Positions 23,889 to 31,430 of a DNA stretch of 31,430 nucleotides are shown piece after piece. Below the pieces are notes generated by a model. The model did not search any database and was not told the DNA's origin. It saw nothing but the letters and a program-made list of their open reading frames with translations. This stretch comes from Helicobacteraceae bacterium (GTDB taxonomy: Bacteria; Campylobacterota; Campylobacteria; Campylobacterales; Helicobacteraceae): positions 1 to 31,430 of the forward strand of contig JARHYY010000018.1 of assembly GCA_029258405.1 (NCBI GenBank), read 5' to 3'. Positions within the stretch are counted from its first letter, which is position 1, and each line of letters begins with the position of its first letter. Both the position numbers and the translations under genes were made by a program.

Positions 23889-23894
23889 TATAAT
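23889..23894 (+). promoter_or_regulatory. Candidate promoter of the MBOAT-SGNH operon
   Basis: TATGATATAATG carries an extended -10 (TG-A-TATAAT) in the roughly 200-nt gap after flgR. Transcription from here would give a leader of about 140 nt before the ATG at 24040. The gap shows no other ORF. Confidence 0.45.
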
Positions 23895-24039
23895 GTGATA
23901 AAAATAGTTGTATAAGCCAAAATAATCAAAAGACATTTTTATTAGATATGAATAGCTGAAGTTTGGAGCAGAAAAATTAATGATTTAGTTTTAATGAGTT
24001 GAAAAGAATGGAATGTATTCTGTTAGCCAAAGGTTTCTT

Positions 24040-25575
24040 ATGCTATTTGTTGCGATTAATTTTCTCTTTGTGTTTTTGCCACTAGTATGGCTTGGTTTTT
24101 TTTATCTTAGAGATATAAAGAAACAATTGGTTGCGGCAAAAATTTTTCTTGTTGCTGCGAGTTTCTTTTTTTATGCTTTTTGGAAGTTTGAATATATATT
24201 TGTTTTATTATGCTCTATTATAATCAATTATATAATAGCTAAGAATATTTTAAAGTATTCTTTCGAGCAGAATGCTCTTATTTTTCAGCAACCATATAGA
24301 AAAATACTTTTAATCATTGGTATAGCCTTTAATCTCTGTTTGCTCATTTTTTTTAAATATAGTAATTTTTTGATTGAAAATTTGAATATGCTTTATAATA
24401 TTTTTGGTATTCAATATCATATTTCCCTACCTCATATTTTGTTACCCCTTGCTCTTTCATTTGTAACATTTCAGCAAATCGCTTTTCTTATAGATTGTTA
24501 TCATAATATGCACAGTAGGCATATTGTTCTATTAGATTATTGCCTTTTTATCTCCTTTTTTCCACAGTTAATAGCAGGACCTATTGTATGCTATAGAGAA
24601 ATGATGCCTCAATTTTATAATCTTTGCACCAATAGAAACAATAAGGACTTCATTGCACAAGGATTATTTATCTTTTCTGTTGGTTTGTTTAAGAAAATTG
24701 TGCTTGCTGATAATATTGCTCATGTTGTTAATGATGGGTTTTATGTGGTGGATAATGGAGGGAGCTTAGGTTTTATAGAATCATGGGCTGTTTCTTTGGG
24801 GTATAGCTTTCAGTTATATTTTGATTTTAGTGGTTATTGTGATATGGCAATTGGATTAGGTTTGTTGTTTGGTATTGTGCTTCCTGTTAATTTCAATTCA
24901 CCATATAAAGCATTGAATATCGCTGGTTTTTGGAGATGTTGGCATATTACACTAGGGAGATTTTTAAGATGGTATGTATATATTCCTTTAGGAGGTAACC
25001 GCACAGGCAAAATTTTAAATTTAAGAAATTTATTTCTTGTGGCATTTTTGAGCGGAATATGGCATGGAGCTGGTTTTGGGTTTATTATATGGGGTGTGTT
25101 GCATGGCGTGGCATTGTGTATTCATAAAATATATCAATGGATTATAGGATATATGGGATTGTCTGAAAATATATTGTTTGATTCAATATTCTATAAGATA
25201 TTTTGCTTATTATTAACTTTTAGTTTTGTGAATATTTCTTGGGTATTTTTTAGGGCAGAAACTATTCAGGGAGCATTGAATCTTCTTTATGGAATGTTTT
25301 ATGGTGATTTTTTTCTTCCTATTGTCCTTAAAGCATATTTAGGGTTTTTGGAAGATGATATAAAGTTTCATGCTTTTGCTTTGTCTGACATGAGAATTCT
25401 ATTTGTCTTTTTGATAATGAGCTTTTTTGTTTGTTTTTGCTTGAAAAATGGTATATATTATATGAAAAATATTAATAATTTAAAAATGATTTTATCAGCA
25501 TTTCTATTTGCTTTTTCTTTATTTGAAATATTAGCTGGTGGATATACACCACCATTTTTATATTTTAATTTTTAG
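24040..25575 (+). CDS. MBOAT-family membrane O-acyltransferase (AlgI/PatA-like)
   Basis: A 511-residue polytopic protein of the MBOAT superfamily, like AlgI, PatA and DltB, which move acyl (often acetyl) groups across the inner membrane. The start MLFVAINFLFVFLPLVWLGF matches the AlgI N-terminal pattern. Downstream are FFPQLIAGPIVCYREMMPQF, YFDFSGYCDMAIGLGLLFGI, NFNSPYKALNIAGFWRCWHI, and the active-site SGIWHGAGFGFIIWGVLHG with His342 and His355. The frame opens at 24013, but ATG 24040 has AAAGG with about 6-nt spacing and fits the family. It is followed 7 nt later by an SGNH protein, the usual partner. The acceptor (peptidoglycan, LPS, capsule or glycan) cannot be told from sequence. Confidence 0.9.
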   Translation: MLFVAINFLFVFLPLVWLGFFYLRDIKKQLVAAKIFLVAASFFFYAFWKFEYIFVLLCSIIINYIIAKNILKYSFEQNALIFQQPYRKILLIIGIAFNLCLLIFFKYSNFLIENLNMLYNIFGIQYHISLPHILLPLALSFVTFQQIAFLIDCYHNMHSRHIVLLDYCLFISFFPQLIAGPIVCYREMMPQFYNLCTNRNNKDFIAQGLFIFSVGLFKKIVLADNIAHVVNDGFYVVDNGGSLGFIESWAVSLGYSFQLYFDFSGYCDMAIGLGLLFGIVLPVNFNSPYKALNIAGFWRCWHITLGRFLRWYVYIPLGGNRTGKILNLRNLFLVAFLSGIWHGAGFGFIIWGVLHGVALCIHKIYQWIIGYMGLSENILFDSIFYKIFCLLLTFSFVNISWVFFRAETIQGALNLLYGMFYGDFFLPIVLKAYLGFLEDDIKFHAFALSDMRILFVFLIMSFFVCFCLKNGIYYMKNINNLKMILSAFLFAFSLFEILAGGYTPPFLYFNF

Positions 25576-25582
25576 GTGAGAT

Positions 25583-26587
25583 ATGAGTAAGATTATTGTG
25601 TTTTTTGTATCTTTATTCTTCTTTATTGCTTTATATGTAGTAATTATTTTTGAATTTTCATATAAACAAGGCTTGTTTCAATTCTCTGAATTATGGATAG
25701 GCGATGTTTATAAAGTTAAAGATTACATAAACAGCCAAGCAACAGATAAGCAAAGATTGCTTGTTTTTGGTGGTTCTAGCTCTCTTTTTGGTTTTCATGG
25801 TGATTATATCACTAAAAATACAAAATATTCTTTTATCAATTATGGCTCACATGCTGGATTGCCATTGAACTATCATATCGATAGAATGATATCATCTGTA
25901 CAAGAAGGCGATATAGTGTTTTTTCCTTTAGAATTTGATTATTATAGTAGAAATATGCCAAAAGATGATTATTGGTATATCCACAATATGCTTGCATGGG
26001 ATAGAGAATATAAGAAATATATTACATATATGCAAATTTTTAAATCATATTTACAAAATTCACCTATCGCTTTTTTAAAAATGTTTTTGAAAGGTACATA
26101 TACAAAAAGTACAAAAAATGAAAATATTGTTGATAATATGCAGCGAATATGGGGGCAAGATTATCAGGAATTTGATTTCACCTATAAATCTTTAAGTGCT
26201 TATGGGGATTTCTGTACCCAAGTGGGTAATATTCAGAACTATGAAGCATTACTAATAAATAAATATGTTATAAAAGATGTTTCAGATTTTTTTATAAGTG
26301 AATATATAAGACTTATGGAGTTTGCAAAGGCAAAAAATGTTAAAGTTTTTCTCATATATCCACCAACTACACAGAGGCAATCTTTACATATAGCCAAGAA
26401 TCTTCCTAAGCTCATTCAACAGCTTGATGATTATAATATTAAAATATATGGGAATTTTAGCGATGTCCATTTTGAGCATAAATATTTTTTTGATACAGAT
26501 TATCACCTGAACCACGAGGGAACTATTCTTCGTTCGTCAGTTTTTGTAAATATGCTTTTGAGAATGGAAGAAGAGGGGTTGCTATGA
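25583..26587 (+). CDS. Membrane-anchored SGNH-hydrolase-like protein, partner of the MBOAT protein
   Basis: A 334-residue protein with one N-terminal signal-anchor (about 4-23) and a periplasmic SGNH/DltD/AlgX-like domain. The presumed nucleophile block is VFGGSSSLFG (61-70), and the presumed catalytic Asp/His lie in FDTDYHLNHEG (Asp306 and His308; DxHxxxxG as in AlgX/AlgJ). The segment GDIVFFPLEFDYYSR and VKVFLIYPPTTQ are typical core strands. With the MBOAT gene 7 nt upstream it forms a likely two-gene O-acylation cassette in which the MBOAT protein supplies the acyl group and this protein transfers it. ATG preceded by AGGTGAG. Its stop abuts that of the convergent metallophosphoesterase. 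Confidence 0.82.
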   Translation: MSKIIVFFVSLFFFIALYVVIIFEFSYKQGLFQFSELWIGDVYKVKDYINSQATDKQRLLVFGGSSSLFGFHGDYITKNTKYSFINYGSHAGLPLNYHIDRMISSVQEGDIVFFPLEFDYYSRNMPKDDYWYIHNMLAWDREYKKYITYMQIFKSYLQNSPIAFLKMFLKGTYTKSTKNENIVDNMQRIWGQDYQEFDFTYKSLSAYGDFCTQVGNIQNYEALLINKYVIKDVSDFFISEYIRLMEFAKAKNVKVFLIYPPTTQRQSLHIAKNLPKLIQQLDDYNIKIYGNFSDVHFEHKYFFDTDYHLNHEGTILRSSVFVNMLLRMEEEGLL

Positions 26588-27736
26588 TTATGCTTCAAGC
26601 TTGAGCAAAGCAATTTCGCTTGGAGCTAAAAAGCGGATAGCAGGTCCCCAAAACCCTGCACCAGAGCTTACATAGAGCTTAGTTTTTGGGCTTATATCAT
26701 AAAGCCCATATATATAATGTTGATCAAGCCATACAAAAAACGACATGGGAAAGACTTGCCCAGCGTGGGTATGCCCGCTAAGCACTAAATCAAAAGCACT
26801 TACATCATTTTGCCGTACAAATTTTGGCTGATGTGCAAGGAGAATGCTTGGTTTATTTATATTTAAATTATTTTGAGCAGAATCTAAATCTGGTTTGAGA
26901 TAGTTAAATCTCATTCCAGCTAAATCGCTTACACCAGCAAGATTAAAAGCATCAAGTTCAATATTTTTATTATGGAGAATTGTAATATCAAGAGTTTGCA
27001 GAAATTCAAATATAGATTCTGCACCATTATAGTATTCATGATTGCCTGCAACATAATATGTGCCTTCTTTGCTCTGTAGTTTATTCAGTGCTTTAAGATC
27101 TTCTGTAACATTTTCTATTTTATCATCAACTAAATCCCCTACAATAACAACAATATCAGCTTTTAAGGTATTAATTTTTTCTACCAAACCCAAAAGAAAT
27201 GCCCCGCCTAATGCTTTGCCAACATGTATATCGGTTATCATAGCGATAGTTTTATTTGTTTTTAGTTTGGGGAGCTTTATTTTAATTTCACGAATAGGTG
27301 GGATTTTTAATGCACTAGCAAAGCCTTTTACGCTAAAGAGAAAAAATAAGCATACTACCCCTAAATCAAAGGCAATTTTAAAAAATTTGCGTCTAGCAAA
27401 ATTTGTTGTATAGTTTTGGGTGTGTAATGATTTTTGTGTGAGTTGATATGCCATCTTGATAATATCACCAATGAGGCATGCCAAAAAAAGACAATAGGTA
27501 ATAGCAACACCAGAACCAATAAAAATATATTGTGTGTAAGTTAATTTAGTATCACGAATAACAAATAAACCAAGCTCCGCAAGAGAGAGCATAATTAAAA
27601 AGCTTATTGCAAGAAATCTACGGTTTTTAAAAAATGTACTGTCTTTTAAGAATCTTTTATATATATAGACTTTTATAAGAAATAAAGCAAAAAATACACT
27701 TCCAATAACAAGAATTACGCGTAAAGGTGGAAACAA
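26588..27736 (-). CDS. Membrane metallophosphoesterase (YkuE/YaeI-like)
   Basis: A 382-residue protein. It has four N-terminal membrane segments (about 7-24, 42-60, 70-92, 122-140) and a calcineurin-like phosphoesterase domain from about residue 160. Metal-binding motifs are complete: TDIHVG (168-173), GDLVDD (200-205), GNHE (231-234), LLAHQP (299-304) and SGHTHAGQ (320-327). Relatives YkuE and YaeI/LpxH-like enzymes hydrolyse phosphoesters or lipids at the membrane. NFARRKFFKIAF (112-123) is an internal RRxFFK motif before the last helix. The start is TTG with AGGA six bases upstream; no ATG occurs before residue 50. TATAAT lies at 27770-27775. Substrate unknown. Confidence 0.88.
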   Translation of the reverse strand: MFPPLRVILVIGSVFFALFLIKVYIYKRFLKDSTFFKNRRFLAISFLIMLSLAELGLFVIRDTKLTYTQYIFIGSGVAITYCLFLACLIGDIIKMAYQLTQKSLHTQNYTTNFARRKFFKIAFDLGVVCLFFLFSVKGFASALKIPPIREIKIKLPKLKTNKTIAMITDIHVGKALGGAFLLGLVEKINTLKADIVVIVGDLVDDKIENVTEDLKALNKLQSKEGTYYVAGNHEYYNGAESIFEFLQTLDITILHNKNIELDAFNLAGVSDLAGMRFNYLKPDLDSAQNNLNINKPSILLAHQPKFVRQNDVSAFDLVLSGHTHAGQVFPMSFFVWLDQHYIYGLYDISPKTKLYVSSGAGFWGPAIRFLAPSEIALLKLEA

Positions 27737-27769
27737 TTGGAATCCTATTTATAATAAATATAATTTAGG

Positions 27770-27775
27770 ATTATA
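27770..27775 (-). promoter_or_regulatory. -10 box of the metallophosphoesterase gene
   Basis: An exact minus-strand TATAAT lies 34 nt upstream of the TTG start, supporting that start and a leader of about 27 nt. Confidence 0.5.
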
Positions 27776-27830
27776 TCCCATTTTTGTTAATAATTATTAC
27801 GCTTTAATTGCTTATCTTTAATGAAGTAGG

Positions 27831-27836
27831 TATAAT
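27831..27836 (+). promoter_or_regulatory. -10 box of mqnA
   Basis: TATAAT lies 31 nt before the chosen mqnA ATG. Transcription would start near 27843, upstream of the AAGGAG site at 27853-27858. Confidence 0.45.
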
Positions 27837-27866
27837 AATATTGTATTATAATAAGGAGTGAGTAGT

Positions 27867-28547
27867 ATGAAAATAGGCAAAATTGATTATATTAATCTTA
27901 TTCCTTTTGAGGTTTTTGTAAAATCATTACCCTTAACTTATGCAAGTAAAAAATTTCTTGCTCTTAAAAAAAGTTATCCAGCAAAACTTAATAGAGATTT
28001 TCTTGCACGAAAAATACAATCAGGCTTTATTTCAAGTATTGCCGCACGAGGACAAAGAATGAGTCCTGCTGGTATTATAGCAAAAGGTGATGTATGGAGT
28101 GTCATTGTGATAGATAATGAAGAAGGAGATGATGAGCAATCAGCTACATCAAATGCTTTAGCAAAGGTTTTGCAATTGCAAGGACGCGTACTTATTGGTG
28201 ATAGAGCATTGCAATACTATTTTACGCATTCCCATGAACATATTATTGATATGGGTGCTGTATGGTATCAGCGTTATAGGCTTCCTTTTGTATTTGGTCG
28301 TTTTTGTTATAATGCTCAATCCCGCTTGCATTGCCATATTATTACTTCTTTTGTGTGCAAAAAAGTAAAAATACCTTTTTATATTCTTCGACAATATGCC
28401 CTTCGTTCAGATTTAAACATGAAGGACATCATTCAATATCTTGCTCATATTTCTTACAAAATAGGACCAAAAGAAACAAGAGCAATCAAGAAATTTTATA
28501 GAGAATGCGATAGATTAAGGATAAAAAAAATAAAGTGGTTTGCATAA
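27867..28547 (+). CDS. mqnA: Chorismate dehydratase MqnA (futalosine menaquinone pathway)
   Basis: MqnA dehydrates chorismate to 3-enolpyruvylbenzoate, the first step of the futalosine route to menaquinone used by Campylobacterota. The 226-residue protein has the N-terminal KIGKIDYINLIPFEVFV (family GxIxYxNxxP), FISSIAARG, VWSVIV, and RVLIGDRALQYYF followed by DMGAVWYQRYRLPFVFG, which matches the periplasmic-binding-like fold (family LxxxWxxxTGLPFVxAxW). It is shorter than many MqnA proteins. GTG 27858 is in frame, but ATG 27867 has AAGGAG with 8-nt spacing. It is followed 39 nt later by rimO. Confidence 0.85.
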   Translation: MKIGKIDYINLIPFEVFVKSLPLTYASKKFLALKKSYPAKLNRDFLARKIQSGFISSIAARGQRMSPAGIIAKGDVWSVIVIDNEEGDDEQSATSNALAKVLQLQGRVLIGDRALQYYFTHSHEHIIDMGAVWYQRYRLPFVFGRFCYNAQSRLHCHIITSFVCKKVKIPFYILRQYALRSDLNMKDIIQYLAHISYKIGPKETRAIKKFYRECDRLRIKKIKWFA

Positions 28548-28586
28548 AATGCACCTTTATGCTATACTTTGCAAAAAAGGTTTTAT

Positions 28587-29906
28587 GTGCGAGAAACTAA
28601 AAAACTCCATTTAATTTCATTAGGTTGTGTAAAAAATCTTGTTGATAGTGAAGTTATGCTTGGTAAGCTTAAAGAATATGAAATAAGCGATAATATCCAT
28701 GAATCTGATGTAATTATTATTAATACATGTGGTTTTATAGAGGCAGCAAAAAAAGAAAGTATCCAAACAATATTTAATGCCCTAAGAGATAAAAAAGAGC
28801 ATGCTATCCTTGTTGTGAGCGGTTGCCTAAGCGAGCGCTATAAGAATGAGCTACAAAAAGAAATACCCGAGATTGATATTATCACAGGTGTAAGTGATTA
28901 TGACCGTATTGATGAAATGCTTGAGAAGAGAAAGGGCATAAGCACAGAAAAAGTTTTTTTAAGTAACGAAAACAATGATCGTGTTATTAGTGCATCTTGT
29001 GTGCATGCGTATGTAAAGATTAGTGAGGGATGCAATCAGCAATGCAGCTTTTGTGCCATTCCACAATTTAAAGGCACATTGCAATCTCGTTCAGTAGAAT
29101 CTATTATGAAAGAAATAAAGATTTTGGTTAAAAAAGGTTTTAAAGATATTTCTTTTGTAGCACAAGATTCAAGCTCATACCTTAAGGACCATGGGCAAAA
29201 CAATGGGCTTATTCAGCTTATCGATGCCCTTGAATATAGCGGCTTAAGCAGTGCCCGCATTTTATATCTCTATCCTTCAAGCACCACTCCAAATATCATT
29301 GAATCTATCGCTCAATCGCATATTATGCAAAATTATTTTGACATGCCTATACAACATATTGCCGATAGCATGCTAAAGCGTATGCGTAGGGGAGCGAACC
29401 AAAAAAAACATAAAGAGCTTTTAACCCTTATGCGAAATATTGAAGGCTCTTTTTTGCGTACATCGTTGATTGTTGGGCATCCTGAAGAGAGCGATGAAGA
29501 GTTTGAAGAATTAATAGATTTTCTTCAAAGTTTTTATTTTGATAGAATTAATGTATTTGCCTATTCTGATGAAGAAGGCACACATTCTTATCACAACCCC
29601 CATAAAATTGACCCAAAAACTATCAAAAAACGCATGAAGATTCTTGCACAAATTATTGATAAACAACATGAGCATTCTCTTAAAAGAATGCTCCACCAAG
29701 AAATCCCTATTTTAATCGATGCTCATCAAGGCGAGTATGACTATTTATATAAAGCACGAGATCTCCGCTGGGCACCTGAAATTGATGGCGATATTCTTAT
29801 TAATGAAAATCTTTTACATAAAAAATTCTCCGCTGGATTATATCGAGCAAAAATAACACAAAAAGTCAAAAAGGATTTGATAGCTACATTGCTTGAGGAA
29901 TATTAA
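28587..29906 (+). CDS. rimO: Ribosomal protein uS12 methylthiotransferase RimO
   Basis: RimO adds a methylthio group to an aspartate of ribosomal protein uS12, using two [4Fe-4S] clusters and SAM. The 439-residue protein has the N-terminal cluster cysteines in SLGCVKNLVDSE, NTCGFIEAAK and SGCLSERY, the radical-SAM triad EGCNQQCSFCAIP, and a C-terminal TRAM domain starting near IPILIDA. The frame opens at TTG 28569; I chose GTG 28587 because AAAAGG lies 6 nt upstream and similarity starts at KKLHLISLGC. The stop overlaps the tilS start by one base. Confidence 0.94.
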   Translation: MRETKKLHLISLGCVKNLVDSEVMLGKLKEYEISDNIHESDVIIINTCGFIEAAKKESIQTIFNALRDKKEHAILVVSGCLSERYKNELQKEIPEIDIITGVSDYDRIDEMLEKRKGISTEKVFLSNENNDRVISASCVHAYVKISEGCNQQCSFCAIPQFKGTLQSRSVESIMKEIKILVKKGFKDISFVAQDSSSYLKDHGQNNGLIQLIDALEYSGLSSARILYLYPSSTTPNIIESIAQSHIMQNYFDMPIQHIADSMLKRMRRGANQKKHKELLTLMRNIEGSFLRTSLIVGHPEESDEEFEELIDFLQSFYFDRINVFAYSDEEGTHSYHNPHKIDPKTIKKRMKILAQIIDKQHEHSLKRMLHQEIPILIDAHQGEYDYLYKARDLRWAPEIDGDILINENLLHKKFSAGLYRAKITQKVKKDLIATLLEEY

Positions 29907-30928
29907 TGCTCCCTTTATTGCATATTGATTCAATAAAGAATTCTCACAATCTTTTAGCTTTTTCTGGCGGTGTGGATTCTACAAGTTTATTTTTTCTCTT
30001 ATTGCATTACAATATACCCTTTGACATAGCCTTTGTAAATTACCACAAACGCCAAGAATCGCAACAAGAAGAGCATTACGCTCAATCTCTCGCCCTTAAA
30101 TTTAATAAGCGTATTTTTACATATTCTGCCCCTAATATTCAAAACAATTTTGAACATAATGCTAGAAATATTCGTTATATATTTTTCGAACGCATAATAG
30201 AGCAAGAAAAATATCATAATCTACTTCTAGCACATCAGCTTAATGATAGGCTTGAGTGGTTTATTCTATCTTTATGCAAAGGAAGTGGAATTGATTCTGC
30301 TGTGGGTTCATCAGCTTGTTGTTTGCAATATACAGCAAGTGGCATTTGCTATACAAAAATTCGCCCATTATGGAATATCCCTAAAGATAAACTCTATGAT
30401 TTTTTGCACACTCATCATATAGAATATTTCGAAGATTCCACTAATTATTCATCTCAATATCAAAGAAATATAATAAGACATCAATATGCTCAACCTATGA
30501 TAAAACAATATGCCTTGCATATTGCAAAAAGTTTTGAAATTTTAGAAAAAGAACGAAATATACTATACCCCAACATTATACAAAGACATAAAAATCTATT
30601 TATTTTTTCAAAGCAAACCTTTAATGAACAAAATATTCATTATATAGATAAGGCATGCAAACAATTAGGTTATGTACTTTCAGTCAAACAAAGAGTAGAA
30701 ATTATTAAACAAGATTATAATCTTGTACTAGCTCATACTTTTGCCATAGGCTCAAACGATAATTTTATTTTTATTGCTCCTTATATTCAAGCACAGACAA
30801 TAAGCAAAAGCAAAAGAGAATATATGCGTAAGCTTAAAATACCCCCAAATATTCGACCATATATTTATAAACATATAGAACCTATAGAATCTCTCACTGC
30901 AATCATTAAAAATAAATTAATAAGATAA
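29906..30928 (+). CDS. tilS: tRNA(Ile)-lysidine synthase
   Basis: TilS converts C34 of the CAU-anticodon tRNA(Ile) to lysidine so that it reads AUA codons, which are frequent in this AT-rich genome. The 340-residue protein has the PP-loop LAFSGGVDSTSL (17-28), a HKRQESQQEEHYAQ segment, the N-type motif HNARNIRYIFFE, LLAHQLNDRLEWF, and IRPLWNIPKDKLYDFLHTH with EDSTNYSSQYQRNIIRH. The ATG overlaps the rimO stop (TAATG), implying coupled translation. C-terminal residues are less conserved. Confidence 0.93.
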   Translation: MLPLLHIDSIKNSHNLLAFSGGVDSTSLFFLLLHYNIPFDIAFVNYHKRQESQQEEHYAQSLALKFNKRIFTYSAPNIQNNFEHNARNIRYIFFERIIEQEKYHNLLLAHQLNDRLEWFILSLCKGSGIDSAVGSSACCLQYTASGICYTKIRPLWNIPKDKLYDFLHTHHIEYFEDSTNYSSQYQRNIIRHQYAQPMIKQYALHIAKSFEILEKERNILYPNIIQRHKNLFIFSKQTFNEQNIHYIDKACKQLGYVLSVKQRVEIIKQDYNLVLAHTFAIGSNDNFIFIAPYIQAQTISKSKREYMRKLKIPPNIRPYIYKHIEPIESLTAIIKNKLIR

Positions 30929-31074
30929 ACAAAATAACTATATATTTTATTGCTGTTGTTATTGTAATCCTTATTATGAAGATTGACTTTACTCAAATTA
31001 TAAATGTGTAAATCTAATTCTATAATAGTTTTATGCTAATTGCTAAATATATTTTCTAAGACAGAAATATAAAT

Positions 31075-31191
31075 TTACATCATATGTATATACATGTCCA
31101 TAAGCAAGTTTGCTCCTCCCGCACTCACAGCTGTAGATATTGCACTAATTAATATCACAACTATTAAATCATAAATATTTAAAACATTCAA
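31075..31191 (-). CDS. Possible 38-residue hydrophobic ORF or gene remnant
   Basis: From TTG 31191 the minus strand encodes 38 residues with a hydrophobic core (DLIVVILISAISTAVSAGGA) and ends LLMDMYIHMM. The stretch around 31100-31140 is richer in G+C than its surroundings, which suggests present or past coding. There is no good Shine-Dalgarno and an in-frame stop lies just upstream, so it may be a decayed gene fragment. I do not recognise the sequence. Confidence 0.22.
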   Translation of the reverse strand: MNVLNIYDLIVVILISAISTAVSAGGANLLMDMYIHMM

Positions 31192-31248
31192 ATATTTTAC
31201 TTAATTTTATTTAAAAGTATAACACATCTATTTCTAAACCTTGTATTA

Positions 31249-31265
31249 CCCCAACCACCCCACCC
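31249..31265 (-). other. G-rich motif with G-quadruplex potential
   Basis: The minus strand reads GGGTGGGGTGGTTGGGG: four G-tracts (3, 4, 2, 4) separated by one or two T. It can form a two-layer quadruplex, or a three-layer one only with a bulge. It is isolated in very AT-rich DNA. Confidence 0.5.
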
Positions 31266-31300
31266 AAAAAAACCACACAAACATTTCAATACATAAAAAC

Positions 31301-31329
31301 TTGACACAGCTTACCATAATTTAAATTAT
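31301..31329 (+). promoter_or_regulatory. Possible promoter with palindromic operator
   Basis: A consensus TTGACA (31301-31306) is followed after 17 nt by AATTAT, which overlaps the perfect 14-bp palindrome ATAATTTAAATTAT (31316-31329). The -10 match is poor. It may belong to a gene beyond the right edge. Confidence 0.25.
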
Positions 31330-31430
31330 CATTTCATTCAATAAGATAAACAAAGAATCTTTTATATATAGAGATTAATTACTTACATTATTGCATTCTT
31401 TATTCATAAAACCTACTAGCTCTTTTTAAG

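Larger units (their letters stand above)
30929..31430. other. 502-nt non-coding tail at the window edge
   Basis: No substantial ORF is visible. It contains a possible 38-residue minus-strand remnant (31075-31191), a G-rich minus-strand motif (31249-31265), a TTGACA (31301-31306) and a 14-bp perfect palindrome (31316-31329). It may be the upstream region of a gene beyond the right edge. Confidence 0.6.

Noticed and set aside
27847..27852. Second TATAAT before mqnA
   Set aside because: It would place the transcript start on or after the AAGGAG ribosome site, so the copy at 27831-27836 fits better.
30938..31013. Plus-strand hydrophobic frame after tilS (reading like YFIAVVIVILIM)
   Set aside because: It has no ATG, GTG or TTG start upstream of the hydrophobic stretch and no ribosome-binding site.

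Overview
The window looks like chromosomal DNA from a member of the Campylobacterota, most likely an enterohepatic Helicobacter (Helicobacter hepaticus or a close relative). It is AT-rich. It carries HugZ-type haem oxygenase, futalosine-pathway MqnA, an FlgR sigma-54 activator next to gyrA, adjacent fliQ and murB, and a DUF285/BspA-like repeat protein. The species call is an inference from gene content, not from a database search.

Layout. 1-3143: a partial, apparently Tat-exported isoaspartyl peptidase (-), a TRIC/UPF0126 membrane protein (+), a small CopD-like membrane protein (-) and a DUF285 repeat protein (-). 3274-7342: a plus-strand run of a CysD/PAPS-reductase-like protein with extra cysteines, a small unknown protein, rsmD and mutS2. 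7343-8417: fliQ-murB (-). 8579-11119: mnmA, prs and a secreted cyclophilin (+), closed by a GC-rich hairpin shared with hugZ (-). 12106-13778: nadC and thiL (+). 13914-16607: a molybdate uptake operon (modA, a stand-alone tandem TOBE protein, modB, modC). 16649-19533: transaldolase (+), a PmtA-like methyltransferase (-), a 35-residue membrane peptide behind a near-consensus sigma-54 promoter (+), and an orphan znuA (-). 19660-23838: gyrA, a small exported protein and flgR (+). 24040-26587: an MBOAT/SGNH pair, probably for envelope O-acylation. 26588-30928: a membrane metallophosphoesterase (-), mqnA, rimO and tilS (+). 30929-31430: a non-coding tail with a G-rich motif and a possible gene remnant.

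Most genes are housekeeping: tRNA, ribosome and S12 modification, NAD, thiamine and menaquinone synthesis, PRPP, gyrase and cell wall. The accessory signals are the sigma-54-driven small ORF at 18520, which could be under FlgR encoded 4 kb away, the MBOAT/SGNH pair, the CysD-like protein with an APS-reductase-like cysteine pattern, and the DUF285 repeat protein. I saw no tRNA, rRNA, CRISPR array, insertion sequence or prophage. No feature here is clearly a new multi-gene defence or mobile system. The sigma-54/small-ORF locus is the best candidate for something undescribed.
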